A stretch of DNA of 64,000 nt from Blastococcus litoris (GCF_003075095.1 NZ_QCZF01000001.1:248001-312000); one strand, 5' to 3'; positions 10,038 through 17,157 are shown, counted from the stretch's first letter. Translations and numbers: made by a program. Notes: a model not told the origin generated them from the sequence alone.

Positions 10038-10271
10038 CTACTGGAGGTAGCTCTCCACGGTCGACTCGGGGCGGACGGCCGCCTCGTCCGGGTTCTCGTC
10101 GTACTGCCGCTTCGCCCGGCGCTGGCGCAGCAGGTCCCAGCACTGGTCCAGGTCGGCCTCGAGCTTGCTCATCCGGGCACGCGTCTCGTCGGTGTGCTCG
10201 GCGTTCTCGCGGAGCTTGTGCTCCTCGTCCACCAGCGAGTGGATCCGGCTCAGGATGTCGGTCTCGTCCAT
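10038..10271 (-). CDS. DUF2630-like small protein
   Basis: A 77-residue, highly charged, helical protein beginning MDETDILSRIHSLVDEEH and ending in an acidic, proline-containing tail. It matches the DUF2630 family of small actinobacterial cytosolic proteins of unknown function. It converges on the PucR gene with only seven bases between, and lies downstream of tyrA on the same strand with a 44-base gap, so it may be transcribed with tyrA. Confidence 0.75.
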   Translation of the reverse strand: MDETDILSRIHSLVDEEHKLRENAEHTDETRARMSKLEADLDQCWDLLRQRRAKRQYDENPDEAAVRPESTVESYLQ

Positions 10272-10315
10272 GCCGACACCCTGCCCGCCGTCGCCCGCGC
10301 GAAACAGGGGGCCGG

Positions 10316-11236
10316 TCACGCCGGGTCGGGCACGTACCCCTCGACGAAGGCGGCCAGCCGCCTGGTGACCGCGCCGCCGGACCGGCCCAGCGACAGCAGC
10401 GCCGCCCGCTCCAGCGGTACCCGCACGCTGCGCCGTCCCTGCTCCCGGGTGACGACGGCGTGGCCGTCGCCGACCAGCTCCGCCCACGGGCGCGCGAGCT
10501 GCTCCTGGACGCGGGCCAGCGCCGCGGAGGTGGGCGCCGCGTTGCCCTCGACCATCGCCCGCACGAACGCAGGGTCGCTGCCGATGACGCGCGTGCCGTC
10601 GCGGAAGCTGCCGGCCGCGAGGGAGAGGGCCAGCGGTCCGGCCTGACCGGCGGCCGCGGCGAGGGCGGCGGCCAGCAGGTGCGGGACGTGGCTGATCGCC
10701 GCGACGGCGTCGTCGTGCTCGGCCGCCGTGACCGGGACGACCTCGGCGCCCACCGCGAGCGCGATCTCGGCGACCCGCAGCCAGCGGGACAGGTCGGTGC
10801 CGGGTTCCAGGCAGAGCGCCCAGCGCGCGCCGGCGAACAGGCCCGGGTCGGCTGCCGTGTGGCCGGAGCGCTCGGTGCCGCACATCGGGTGCCCGCCGAC
10901 GAACCGGCCGCCCAGAGCCGTGCCCACCGTGTCGAGGACCGGCCGCTTCACCGAGCCGAGATCGGTGACCGTCGCATCGCCCGCGACCGCGAGGCCGTCG
11001 AGCGCGGTGGCCATGACGGGCAGCGGGACGGCGAGGACGACGACGCCCGAGAGCTCCTGGCTGATCTGCACACCGCGGGCCGCGGCGGCGTCCCGGGCGG
11101 CCGGGTCGACGTCCCATCCCCGGACGGGCCGACCGGCTGCGACGAGCGCGGCGGCCAGCGATCCGCCGAGCTGCCCGAGACCCACGACCGCCACCGGGGG
11201 TGCGGGCATGGTCGGCACCGGGAACCTTTCCGCCAT
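10316..11236 (-). CDS. tyrA: Prephenate dehydrogenase
   Basis: A 306-residue enzyme that oxidatively decarboxylates prephenate to 4-hydroxyphenylpyruvate in tyrosine synthesis. The Rossmann motif VVGLGQLGGSL is near the N-terminus, and GGHPMCGTERSG carries the conserved catalytic-site histidine. Helical C-terminal half; no ACT domain is apparent, matching the shorter actinobacterial form. The ATG at 11236 is favoured because TAGCCT lies exactly six bases upstream, a leaderless promoter arrangement; a second Met nine codons in is possible. It is divergent from the methyltransferase gene by only 11 bases. Confidence 0.9.
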   Translation of the reverse strand: MAERFPVPTMPAPPVAVVGLGQLGGSLAAALVAAGRPVRGWDVDPAARDAAAARGVQISQELSGVVVLAVPLPVMATALDGLAVAGDATVTDLGSVKRPVLDTVGTALGGRFVGGHPMCGTERSGHTAADPGLFAGARWALCLEPGTDLSRWLRVAEIALAVGAEVVPVTAAEHDDAVAAISHVPHLLAAALAAAAGQAGPLALSLAAGSFRDGTRVIGSDPAFVRAMVEGNAAPTSAALARVQEQLARPWAELVGDGHAVVTREQGRRSVRVPLERAALLSLGRSGGAVTRRLAAFVEGYVPDPA

Positions 11237-11242
11237 GATCAG

Positions 11243-11248
11243 AGGCTA
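11243..11248 (-). promoter_or_regulatory. -10 element of tyrA (leaderless)
   Basis: TAGCCT on the minus strand, followed by six bases and the tyrA ATG, which fits a transcript starting at or next to the start codon. The hexamer overlaps the first base of the divergent methyltransferase start codon, so the two genes share a very compact promoter region. No convincing -35 was found. Confidence 0.5.
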
Positions 11249-11910
11249 TGACCCCCCGCTCGTTCCTCCTCACCCCGGAGCTGGGTGACTACGTGCGCGC
11301 CTCCTCGGAGGCACCCGACGACGTCGTCGCCGACCTGCTGCGCGAGACCGCCGAGCTGGCCGAGCGGGGCGAGGCCTCGCCCACGTTCCAGATCGCGCCC
11401 GAGCAGGGCACGTTCATGCAGCTCCTGACCAGGGCTCTCGGCGTACGCCGGGCCATCGAGATCGGGACGTTCACCGGCTACTCGGCGCTGTGCATCGCCC
11501 GCGGCCTGCCCGAGGACGGCTCGCTGCTGTGCCTCGACCGCAGCGCCGCGTGGACGGCGGTCGGGCGCCGCTACTGGGAGCGGGCCGGCGTGGCCGACCG
11601 GATCGAGCTGCGCCTGGGCGAGGCGCTGCCGACGCTGCGCGAGCTGCCGGCCGTCGAGACCTTCGACCTCGCCTTCGTGGACGCCGACAAGACCGGCTAC
11701 GCCGCCTACGTCGAGGAGCTGCACGCACGGATGACCGGCAACGGCGTGGTCCTGCTGGACAACACCCTGCGCGGCGGACGGATCCTCGACCCGCAGGACG
11801 AGGACGACGTCGCGCTCGCAGAGCTGAACGCCGGGCTGGCCGCCGACCCGCGCTGGGAGACGGTGCTGCTGCCGCTCTCGGACGGCCTGACCGTGCTGCG
11901 CAAGCGATGA
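11248..11910 (+). CDS. O-methyltransferase, family 3-like
   Basis: A 220-residue SAM-dependent methyltransferase. Motif I IEIGTFTGYSAL, the acidic FVDADKTGY and DNTLRGGR are the classic signs of the caffeoyl-CoA/catechol O-methyltransferase-like family. It is cytosolic; the acceptor is unknown. The next gene overlaps its stop by four bases (ATGA), which starts a four-gene run ending in tadA. Starts with ATG 11 bases from the divergent tyrA start. Confidence 0.9.
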   Translation: MTPRSFLLTPELGDYVRASSEAPDDVVADLLRETAELAERGEASPTFQIAPEQGTFMQLLTRALGVRRAIEIGTFTGYSALCIARGLPEDGSLLCLDRSAAWTAVGRRYWERAGVADRIELRLGEALPTLRELPAVETFDLAFVDADKTGYAAYVEELHARMTGNGVVLLDNTLRGGRILDPQDEDDVALAELNAGLAADPRWETVLLPLSDGLTVLRKR

Positions 11911-12398
11911 GCGACGCGCGCACCAGCTTCGCGATCAGGGTCAGCAGGCCGGGTGACCGTTGGCGGGTCGAGCTGCTGGCCGAGGACGCGGGGGACGAGC
12001 TGCCGGTGCTCGAACGCGCCCTCGGCGAGCCGGGCACCGACGGCTGGCCGCCGCCGTTCGTCGTCGTCGTGGACTCGCGGCTCTACTTCGTGGTCCTCCG
12101 CCACGGCCCCGGCGGGATGGTCCGGGCGCTGATCTCCGACGCGACGATGCTCGAGTGGGTGCTGGCCGCCGAGGTGGTCGAGCGCTACGGCATCGGCGTC
12201 GACACCGACGGTGCGTTCGATGACGACGAGTCCGGCTGGCCCGGCGGCGACCTCGACGTGTTCTCCGACGACGGCCTGCCGCACGACGAGTTGCGCGCGA
12301 TCGTCACCGCCGACGACCTGTGGGCCGACGAGATGGTGGAGCGGATCGCGACCCGGCTCGGATTCGCGGACCAGCTGGCTGCGGCGGTCGCACCGTGA
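11907..12398 (+). CDS. tRNA adenosine deaminase-associated protein
   Basis: A 163-residue acidic protein with an alternating strand/helix pattern, including FVVVVDSRLYFVVLRHG and a very acidic middle. It resembles the actinobacterial family named for its constant proximity to tadA. Function is unknown; proximity suggests a partner or chaperone of the deaminase, but this is inference. It overlaps both neighbours by four bases, so all are translated together. Confidence 0.8.
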   Translation: MSDARTSFAIRVSRPGDRWRVELLAEDAGDELPVLERALGEPGTDGWPPPFVVVVDSRLYFVVLRHGPGGMVRALISDATMLEWVLAAEVVERYGIGVDTDGAFDDDESGWPGGDLDVFSDDGLPHDELRAIVTADDLWADEMVERIATRLGFADQLAAAVAP

Positions 12399-13042
12399 CC
12401 GTCTCCGCGGTGGTGTTCGACCTCGGCGGCGTGATCACCGAGAGCCCGATCACCCGGTTCACCGCCTACGAGCGCGAGGCCGGTCTGCCCGAGGGGCTGA
12501 TCGTGCGGCTGAACTCCACCGATCCCGACTCCAACGCCTGGGCGCGGTTCGAGCGCAACGAGCTCGACGTCGCCGGCTTCTCCGAGGCCTTCGAGGCGGA
12601 GGCGGCGGCCGCGGGGCACCGGGTGGAGGCCGCCCGGGTGCTGGCGGCGCTGCGCGGCGAGGTGCGGCCGGCCATGGTCGCGGCGGTGCGCCGGCTGCGC
12701 GCGGCCGGGCTGCCGCTGGCGCTGCTGTCGAACAACGTGGCGCCGATGGAGCGCACCGGCCCGATCGGCGAGCTGCTGGAGCTCTTCGACGCCGTCGTCG
12801 AGTCGTCGATCGAAGGGGTGCGCAAGCCCGAGCCGGAGATCTACCGCCGGGCGCTCGAGCGGCTGTCGGAGGCGGTCGGCCGGACGATCGAGGCCACCGA
12901 CTGCGCCTACCTGGACGACCTGGGCATCAACCTCAAGCCGGCCCGGGCGCTGGGCTTCTCGACGATCAAGGTCGTCGACCCGGCCGTCGCGCTCGCCGAG
13001 CTGTCGGAGCTGGTCGGCTTCCCGCTGGACGGCGCCGCGTGA
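12395..13042 (+). CDS. HAD-family hydrolase (subfamily IA, epoxide-hydrolase N-terminal-like)
   Basis: A 215-residue HAD phosphatase fold. Motif I is FDLGGVIT, in which the second catalytic Asp of the usual DxDGT is replaced by Gly (DxGG), as in the soluble epoxide hydrolase N-terminal / acyl-phosphatase-like subgroup. Motif II is LLSNN, motif III the Lys in VRKPEPEIY, and motif IV YLDDLGIN. It probably acts on a small phosphorylated metabolite. The GTG start overlaps the previous stop. It is followed by palindromic repeat copy 2. Confidence 0.85.
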   Translation: MTVSAVVFDLGGVITESPITRFTAYEREAGLPEGLIVRLNSTDPDSNAWARFERNELDVAGFSEAFEAEAAAAGHRVEAARVLAALRGEVRPAMVAAVRRLRAAGLPLALLSNNVAPMERTGPIGELLELFDAVVESSIEGVRKPEPEIYRRALERLSEAVGRTIEATDCAYLDDLGINLKPARALGFSTIKVVDPAVALAELSELVGFPLDGAA

Positions 13043-13057
13043 TCGTCGTCTCTGGGA

Positions 13058-13095
13058 GCTCGTGCTCTGCCCACCACCGTGGGCAGAGCACGAGC
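13058..13095. repeat. Palindromic repeat, copy 2
   Basis: Perfect 17-bp inverted repeat GCTCGTGCTCTGCCCAC / GTGGGCAGAGCACGAGC with the loop CACC. It lies between the HAD gene stop and the tadA start, which point the same way, so it may end the upstream message or form the leader of tadA. Confidence 0.92.
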
Positions 13096-13103
13096 GTGCA
13101 CAG

Positions 13104-13577
13104 GTGTCGTCGGTGACATCCGACGTCGACGCGGCGATGCGCCGGGCCCTGGAGCTCGCCGCTGCCGCGCAGGGGTGGGGCGACACGCCGATCGGTGCCG
13201 TCGTCCTCGGGCCGGACGGCACGGTGCTCGCCGAGGCGGCCAACGAGCGGGAGAAGCAGGGCGATCCGACCGCGCACGCCGAGGTGCTGGCCCTCCGGGC
13301 AGCCGCGCGGGTCCACGGCGACGGCTGGCGGCTGACCGGCTGCACGCTGGTGGTCACCCTCGAGCCCTGCACCATGTGCGCCGGCGCCAGCGTGCTGGCC
13401 CGGGTGGACCGCGTCGTCTACGGCGCCGACGACCCGAAGGCGGGCGCGGCGGGGTCGCTGTGGGACGTCGTCCGGGACCGGCGGCTCAACCACCGGCCCG
13501 AGGTGACGGCGGGTGTCCGGGCCGAGGAGTCCGCCACGCTGCTACGTGCGTTCTTCCGCGCGCAGAGGGGCCTGTAG
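13104..13577 (+). CDS. tadA: tRNA-specific adenosine-34 deaminase
   Basis: A 157-residue cytidine/deoxycytidylate deaminase-fold enzyme that converts wobble A34 to inosine in tRNA-Arg. Zinc and proton-shuttle residues are visible: H58-A-E60 and PCTMC with C89 and C92. The start is one of two in-frame GTGs (13104 or 13113); neither has a strong ribosome site, and the longer frame runs back through the palindromic repeat and is not credible. Its TAG stop forms the first three bases of the -10 hexamer of the following tRNA gene. Clustered with its usual associated protein two genes upstream. Confidence 0.9.
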   Translation: MSSVTSDVDAAMRRALELAAAAQGWGDTPIGAVVLGPDGTVLAEAANEREKQGDPTAHAEVLALRAAARVHGDGWRLTGCTLVVTLEPCTMCAGASVLARVDRVVYGADDPKAGAAGSLWDVVRDRRLNHRPEVTAGVRAEESATLLRAFFRAQRGL

Positions 13578-13580
13578 TCT
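13575..13580 (+). promoter_or_regulatory. -10 element of tRNA-Ser(CGA)
   Basis: TAGTCT ends seven bases before the mature tRNA. Its first three bases are the tadA stop codon, so the tRNA promoter is built into the end of the coding region. No good -35 match was seen at the expected distance. Confidence 0.45.
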
Positions 13581-13587
13581 CTTCGGC

Positions 13588-13676
13588 GGTGGCGTGTCCG
13601 AGCGGCCGAAGGAGCACGCCTCGAAAGCGTGTGAGGGCAACCCCCTCCGTGGGTTCAAATCCCACCGCCACCGCCA
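13588..13676 (+). tRNA. tRNA-Ser (anticodon CGA)
   Basis: Acceptor arms GGTGGCG and CGCCACC, discriminator G and an encoded CCA end. Anticodon stem CACGC/GCGTG with loop CTCGAAA gives anticodon CGA, reading UCG codons. There is a long variable arm, as in all class II serine tRNAs, and a GGTTCAAATCC T-arm. 89 nt including CCA. Confidence 0.97.
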
Positions 13677-13688
13677 AGCACCGCGACC

Positions 13689-13716
13689 GGCGGCGTCCAC
13701 ACCAGTGGGCGCCGCC
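13689..13716. terminator. Hairpin terminator between tRNA-Ser(CGA) and the kinase gene
   Basis: A 12-bp stem (GGCGGCGTCCAC / GTGGGCGCCGCC) with the loop ACCA and one U-G pair when read on the plus strand. It begins 13 bases after the tRNA and 10 bases before the stop codon of the convergent kinase gene, so it can serve both directions. No T-run follows. Confidence 0.6.
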
Positions 13717-13725
13717 GTCGTCGTC

Positions 13726-15348
13726 TCAGATGGCGACGTCCCGGTCGACCAGCAGCCGGCCGTCGTCCCCGCGGACGAACGTGACGCGGTGGCGCTCCGT
13801 GGTCGTGGAACCGTCCGGCGAGACGTAGGTGATGTCGACGAGCGCAGTGGTCTCGTCCTCCGCCTCGACGTTGCCGATCTGGACGCTCGAGTAGTCGTCC
13901 CAGAACCCGGAGAAGCGGGAGAGCGGGAACTCGGCCTGGAAGTCCGGGCTCGTGAGCGCGTGGGCGGCCGGTAGGTCGCCCGGGACGAGGGCGAAGAACG
14001 CGGTGACGGCCTGCACCGGGTCCTCGGCCGCCGGCGCGTCCCCGCCGGAGCCGCTCTCCTGGCTGCCGCTGCTCTCGTTCTCACCGTCTGCAGTGGGGGT
14101 CGGCTCGGCGCTGGTCGACGGCGCGGCCGAGGTGGTGGGTGACTCCTGTGCCTCGGTGCCTCGGTCCCCGCCGCCGAAGGGATCGAGCAGCAGCACGGCG
14201 ACGAGACCGGCGACCAGCAGCGCGACCACCGCGGCGGCGATCCAGGCGCCCCGCCCCCGCTTCCGCCGCGGGGCGACCGGCGGACGCGGCGGCGGCTCGA
14301 CCGGCGGCCGGTCGGCCACGGCCGCGGCGGTGCCGGCCGCCACGACCGCCGGAGCGGCGGCCGGCGCAGGGTCGGGCGTCGGCGTCGTCCGGGTCGGCGG
14401 AGGGGTGGCCGGCTCGACGGGGAGGGCAGCGGTGCGGTCGCGGCCCGGCGCGCTCGACCGCAGGTCGGTCCGCGCCAGGAGCACGGTCGTCGTGTCGCCG
14501 TCGCGTCCGGCGGCGAGCGTGGCCAGCTCGTCGCGCACGTCGGCCATAGTGGGCCGCTCGCCCGGGTCGGCCGCCAGCATCCGCTGGAGCGGCTCCGTGA
14601 GCGAGCCGGCGCGGCGCGGCGGGACGATCGAGCCCCCGGCGACGCGGTGCAGCATCGCGAGGGCGTTGTCCTCCATGCCGAAGGGCGGCGCGCCCTCGAT
14701 GCTCGTGTAGAGCGTCGCGCCCAGGGAGAAGACGTCGCTGGCCTCGGTCATCGGGTGCCCCTGGGCCACCTCCGGCGCGAGGAACGCGGGCGTGCCGGTG
14801 ATCTGCCCGGTCTGGGTGAGCGTGACGTCGCCGCTGGCGTGCGAGATGCCGAAGTCGGTGATCTTCACCAGGCCCTCGACCCGGCCGCCCTCGCCGATGA
14901 GGATGTTCGCCGGCTTCACGTCGCGGTGCACGATGCCGGCGGCGTGCGTCGCCGCCAGCGCGTCGGCCACCTGGGCGCCGATCTGCGCGACCTGGTCCGA
15001 CCGCAGCACGCCGTCCTCGGTGAGGACCGCGGCCAGGCTGCGGGAGGGCAGGTACTCCATGACCAGCCACGGCTGCCCGGACTCCAGCGCGACGTCGTAG
15101 ACCGAGATGGCGTGCGGGTGGCTCAGCCGGGCGGCGATCCGGCCCTCGCGCAGCGCGCGCTGGCGCTGCTGGTCGGCCTCGGCCGCGCTGATGCCCACCG
15201 GGGTGAGCACCTGCTTGATCGCGACCTCGCGCCCCAGGAGCTCGTCGCGCGCGAGCCACACCGTGCCCATGCCGCCACCGCCGAGCTGCCGCTGCAGGCG
15301 GTACCGCCCTGCGACGAGGCGCCCGGGCGTGGTGACGGGTCGGGTCAT
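13726..15348 (-). CDS. Membrane Ser/Thr protein kinase (Hanks type)
   Basis: A 540-residue receptor-like kinase. Kinase domain at about residues 16-275 with glycine loop GGGGMG (23-28), K45 in VAIKQ, HRDVKPAN (H141, D143, K145) and DFG (165-167): all catalytic residues are present. A Pro/Ala-rich juxtamembrane linker follows, then one transmembrane segment near 372-395, an extracellular Ser/Gly/Glu-rich stretch and a C-terminal domain of about 110 residues resembling an NTF2-like/low-affinity ligand fold. No PASTA repeats are present, so it is not PknB. It is preceded by a 115-residue gene 22 bases upstream on the same strand. Confidence 0.92.
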   Translation of the reverse strand: MTRPVTTPGRLVAGRYRLQRQLGGGGMGTVWLARDELLGREVAIKQVLTPVGISAAEADQQRQRALREGRIAARLSHPHAISVYDVALESGQPWLVMEYLPSRSLAAVLTEDGVLRSDQVAQIGAQVADALAATHAAGIVHRDVKPANILIGEGGRVEGLVKITDFGISHASGDVTLTQTGQITGTPAFLAPEVAQGHPMTEASDVFSLGATLYTSIEGAPPFGMEDNALAMLHRVAGGSIVPPRRAGSLTEPLQRMLAADPGERPTMADVRDELATLAAGRDGDTTTVLLARTDLRSSAPGRDRTAALPVEPATPPPTRTTPTPDPAPAAAPAVVAAGTAAAVADRPPVEPPPRPPVAPRRKRGRGAWIAAAVVALLVAGLVAVLLLDPFGGGDRGTEAQESPTTSAAPSTSAEPTPTADGENESSGSQESGSGGDAPAAEDPVQAVTAFFALVPGDLPAAHALTSPDFQAEFPLSRFSGFWDDYSSVQIGNVEAEDETTALVDITYVSPDGSTTTERHRVTFVRGDDGRLLVDRDVAI

Positions 15349-15370
15349 GGACGGCTCGCGGCGACCGGGG

Positions 15371-15718
15371 TCAGACCGCGGACGGGACTCCGAACCGGCG
15401 CGCGTACTCCTCCTGGGCGCCGGCCGGCAGGGCGTCGTAGAGGTCGCCGAGCTGCGTGTGCACCTCGGGGGAGAGGTCGTCGAAGATCTGCCGCCAGGTC
15501 GGCGGCTCGTCGTAGCTGCGGGTCAGCAGCAGCTCCCAGGCCTGCGACTGGCGGTCGCGCTTGCCCCGCTCGGCGAGGAACTCCGAGAGGTAGCGGTCCT
15601 TCGCCGCCGCCTTCTCCGCCGCCGTGGCACCCGAGGGCAGTTCGGCGGGATCTCCTCCCTTGAGGACGCCGACGATCGCCTCGACCACTTCCGGCCGCAC
15701 CTCGTTCGACTCGCTCAT
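15371..15718 (-). CDS. Hypothetical protein, 115 residues
   Basis: Not recognised. An acidic, helix-rich, probably cytosolic protein beginning MSESNEVRPEVVEAIV, with a central charged helix (AAEKAAAKDRYLSEFL) and no cysteines, signal peptide or membrane segment. The ATG is preceded by GAGG and GGGG tracts. It ends 22 bases before the kinase start and is very likely in the same transcript, so it could be a kinase partner or substrate; nothing in the sequence proves that. Confidence 0.7.
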   Translation of the reverse strand: MSESNEVRPEVVEAIVGVLKGGDPAELPSGATAAEKAAAKDRYLSEFLAERGKRDRQSQAWELLLTRSYDEPPTWRQIFDDLSPEVHTQLGDLYDALPAGAQEEYARRFGVPSAV

Positions 15719-15878
15719 GCCCCTGCCTCCTCTCCCTCGTCCGCACCCGGGCGCCGCTCACCCCTGGTCTCGGGGCCTTCCCCGGTGGTCGGACGATCAA
15801 CCACTGCGGTGCAGGATGCCGCACGACGGGCCGGTCCGTCGCGCCGGACCGCCCGCCCGGTAGCATCGGCGGCGCACT

Positions 15879-15963
15879 GGAGGATTCGCCTAGTGGCCTA
15901 TGGCGCTCGCTTGGAAAGCGGGTTGGGGGCAACCCCTCGGGAGTTCGAATCTCCCATCCTCCG
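15879..15963 (+). tRNA. tRNA-Ser (anticodon GGA)
   Basis: Acceptor arms GGAGGAT / ATCCTCC with discriminator G; CCA is not encoded. The anticodon loop TTGGAAA gives GGA, reading UCC and UCU. Long variable arm (GGGTTGGGGGCAACCCC region) and T-arm GAGTTCGAATCTC. A -10-like TAGCAT ends 12 bases upstream. The last 66 bases overlap, on the opposite strand, the 3' end of the EamA transporter gene. Confidence 0.97.
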
Positions 15964-16854
15964 CAGGTAGAGCCCCGCGACGGCGGCGAGCACGAGCACT
16001 CCACCGGCCAGCGCGCCGGGGGAGAGCCGCTCGCCCAGGAACGCCGTCGCCAGCGCGGTCGCGGTCAGCGGCTCGAGCAGGGTGACGATCGAGGCCACCG
16101 CCCCCGGCACGGTCCGGATCCCCGTGAAGAACAGCACGTACGCCAGCGCGCTCGGGACCGCGCCCAGGTAGAGCAGCACCCCGAGGGCGACCGGGTCGGT
16201 CGTGAAGCGCAGGCCGGCCACCAGCGCGACCGGCGTCAGCAGCAGCGCCCCGCCGGCGAACCCGACCAGCGTCACCGGTATGCCTCCGGGGACGCCGGCG
16301 CCGGCCAGCGTGACGACGGCGTACCCGAGCGCCGAGCCGACGGCGAGCAGCGCGCCCAGGACGACGGTCGTCCCGGTGTCGGCGCCGGCCGAGACGCCGA
16401 CCAGCAGGACGAGGCCGACGAGGGCGACGACCAGCGCGACGACGGTGGCGCCGTCGGGCCGGCCGTGGCCGAGCACCGTCGCGCCGACGGCGATGAGCAG
16501 CGGGGCCAGGCCCAGGGCGACGAGGGTGGCGATGCTGACGCCCGCCTCGGCGACCGCGGCGAAGTAGGCGAGCTGGTAGGCGCCCAGCCCGGCCGCCACG
16601 AGACCCAGGCGGACGGCGGTGCCACGGGTGACCGGTCCGCCGGGGACGGTCCGCCGCCCCCGGGTGGCGGTGAACCCGGCGAGCAGGACGACGGCGCCGA
16701 TCGCCATGCGGTGCCAGGCGATGTCGAGCGGTCCGAGGTCGGTGCGGTCGGCGACCACCGCACCGCTGATGCCCGAGGTGCCCCAGCACAGGGCGGCGAG
16801 GACGACGAGGAGGAACCCGCGGCGGGAGGCGGCGGGGAGGACGGGGGAGGACAT
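15898..16854 (-). CDS. EamA/DMT-family transporter, 3' end read through tRNA-Ser
   Basis: A 318-residue membrane protein with about ten hydrophobic segments in two EamA repeats, starting with FLLVVLAALCWGTSGISG. Such drug/metabolite transporters export amino acids, drugs or metabolites across the cytoplasmic membrane; the substrate is unknown. The ATG has CAGGAG upstream. Family members end near residue 298; here the last 21 residues, starting RRMGDSNSRG, are encoded by the antisense strand of tRNA-Ser(GGA), so the native stop appears lost. The gene is preceded by a long structured leader with a mini-ORF. Confidence 0.88.
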   Translation of the reverse strand: MSSPVLPAASRRGFLLVVLAALCWGTSGISGAVVADRTDLGPLDIAWHRMAIGAVVLLAGFTATRGRRTVPGGPVTRGTAVRLGLVAAGLGAYQLAYFAAVAEAGVSIATLVALGLAPLLIAVGATVLGHGRPDGATVVALVVALVGLVLLVGVSAGADTGTTVVLGALLAVGSALGYAVVTLAGAGVPGGIPVTLVGFAGGALLLTPVALVAGLRFTTDPVALGVLLYLGAVPSALAYVLFFTGIRTVPGAVASIVTLLEPLTATALATAFLGERLSPGALAGGVLVLAAVAGLYLRRMGDSNSRGVAPNPLSKRAP

Positions 16855-16889
16855 GACGCTCCTGGATCGGTTCCGGGTGGGAGTCGGAT

Positions 16890-16958
16890 CCGGAGCACGG
16901 CGTGACGGCCGGCGGCCACATGGCCTGCCGGCAGGGCGTTCAGCCCGCGGTGCTCCGG
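16890..16958 (-). ncRNA. Candidate structured RNA in the EamA leader (three-stem junction)
   Basis: Closing stem CCGGAGCAC (16890-16898) with GTGCTCCGG (16950-16958). Inside are a ten-pair stem 16908-16917 with 16922-16932 (one bulged base, loop of four) and a four-pair stem GGGC/GCCC at 16934-16946. This makes a compact three-way junction. It lies 36 bases before the EamA start and directly after a mini-ORF. It does not show the conserved bases of TPP, cobalamin, SAM or guanidine riboswitches that I know. The coding strand is not certain: one pair next to the closing stem is a wobble only if read on the plus strand. Confidence 0.4.
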
Positions 16959-16959
16959 G

Positions 16960-17004
16960 TCAGGAGCGCGGCGGGGGCAGGACGAGCGCGTGCCGGGGCG
17001 TCAT
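16960..17004 (-). CDS. Candidate leader peptide upstream of the EamA gene
   Basis: A 14-codon ORF, MTPRHALVLPPPRS, with TACTCT placed eight bases before its ATG, fitting a near-leaderless transcript. Three consecutive prolines near the end could slow ribosomes. Its stop is immediately followed by the closing stem of the branched structure, the arrangement of an attenuation leader. No database support is available here, and a 14-codon ORF can arise by chance. Confidence 0.35.
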   Translation of the reverse strand: MTPRHALVLPPPRS

Positions 17005-17012
17005 GGCGCCGG

Positions 17013-17018
17013 AGAGTA
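17013..17018 (-). promoter_or_regulatory. Candidate -10 element for the EamA leader
   Basis: TACTCT on the minus strand, eight bases before the mini-ORF ATG. The same hexamer is used six bases before the ybaB start at 22.8 kb, which supports it as a real promoter element. Confidence 0.4.
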
Positions 17019-17053
17019 GCGGGAGGCGTCGTCGGCTGTCTGCCGCGTTCCTC

Positions 17054-17059
17054 TACAGT
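17054..17059 (+). promoter_or_regulatory. -10 element of the SRP RNA gene
   Basis: TACAGT, placed about seven bases before the predicted 5' end of the 4.5S RNA. No clear -35 match. Confidence 0.45.
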
Positions 17060-17060
17060 G

Positions 17061-17157
17061 GGCTCCAGACCCCTCGTGTGGCGTCATCCTGTGAACCTCC
17101 CCAGGGCCGGAAGGCAGCAAGGATAAGCGGGCTCTGGCGGGTGCGCGGGGGGTCCCT
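17061..17157 (+). ncRNA. ffs: Signal recognition particle 4.5S RNA
   Basis: The universally conserved SRP domain IV is visible: the GNRA-type apical loop region GGCCGGAAGGCAGCA and the symmetrical loop partner AGCAAGGATAAGCGGG. Distal arms GACCCC and GGGGTC pair to close a single long hairpin of about 90 nt, the small bacterial type without an Alu domain. It binds Ffh and directs nascent membrane proteins to SecYEG. Its place upstream of dnaX is usual in actinobacteria. Ends are estimated to within about five bases. Confidence 0.93.

Larger units (their letters stand above)
16855..17060. other. Intergenic region holding the EamA leader and the SRP RNA promoter
   Basis: Together with the SRP RNA and 76 bases before the YceI gene, this fills the 379 bases between the EamA start and the YceI start. 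It contains, on the minus strand, a candidate leaderless mini-ORF and a branched inverted-repeat structure, and on the plus strand the SRP RNA -10. No other gene was seen. Confidence 0.6.

Noticed and set aside
13062-13103. Extension of tadA through palindromic repeat copy 2
   Set aside because: The added residues are simply the translated repeat; copies 1, 3 and 4 give the same residues by chance in unrelated frames.
15826-15854. GC hairpin between the 115-residue protein gene and tRNA-Ser(GGA)
   Set aside because: About ten pairs with a bulge, but it lies upstream of both divergent units, so a terminator role makes no sense and chance pairing in GC-rich DNA is likely.
16890-16958. Assignment of the EamA leader structure to a known riboswitch class
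   Set aside because: Conserved bases of the TPP, cobalamin, SAM and guanidine classes were looked for and not found, so only an unclassified structure is reported.
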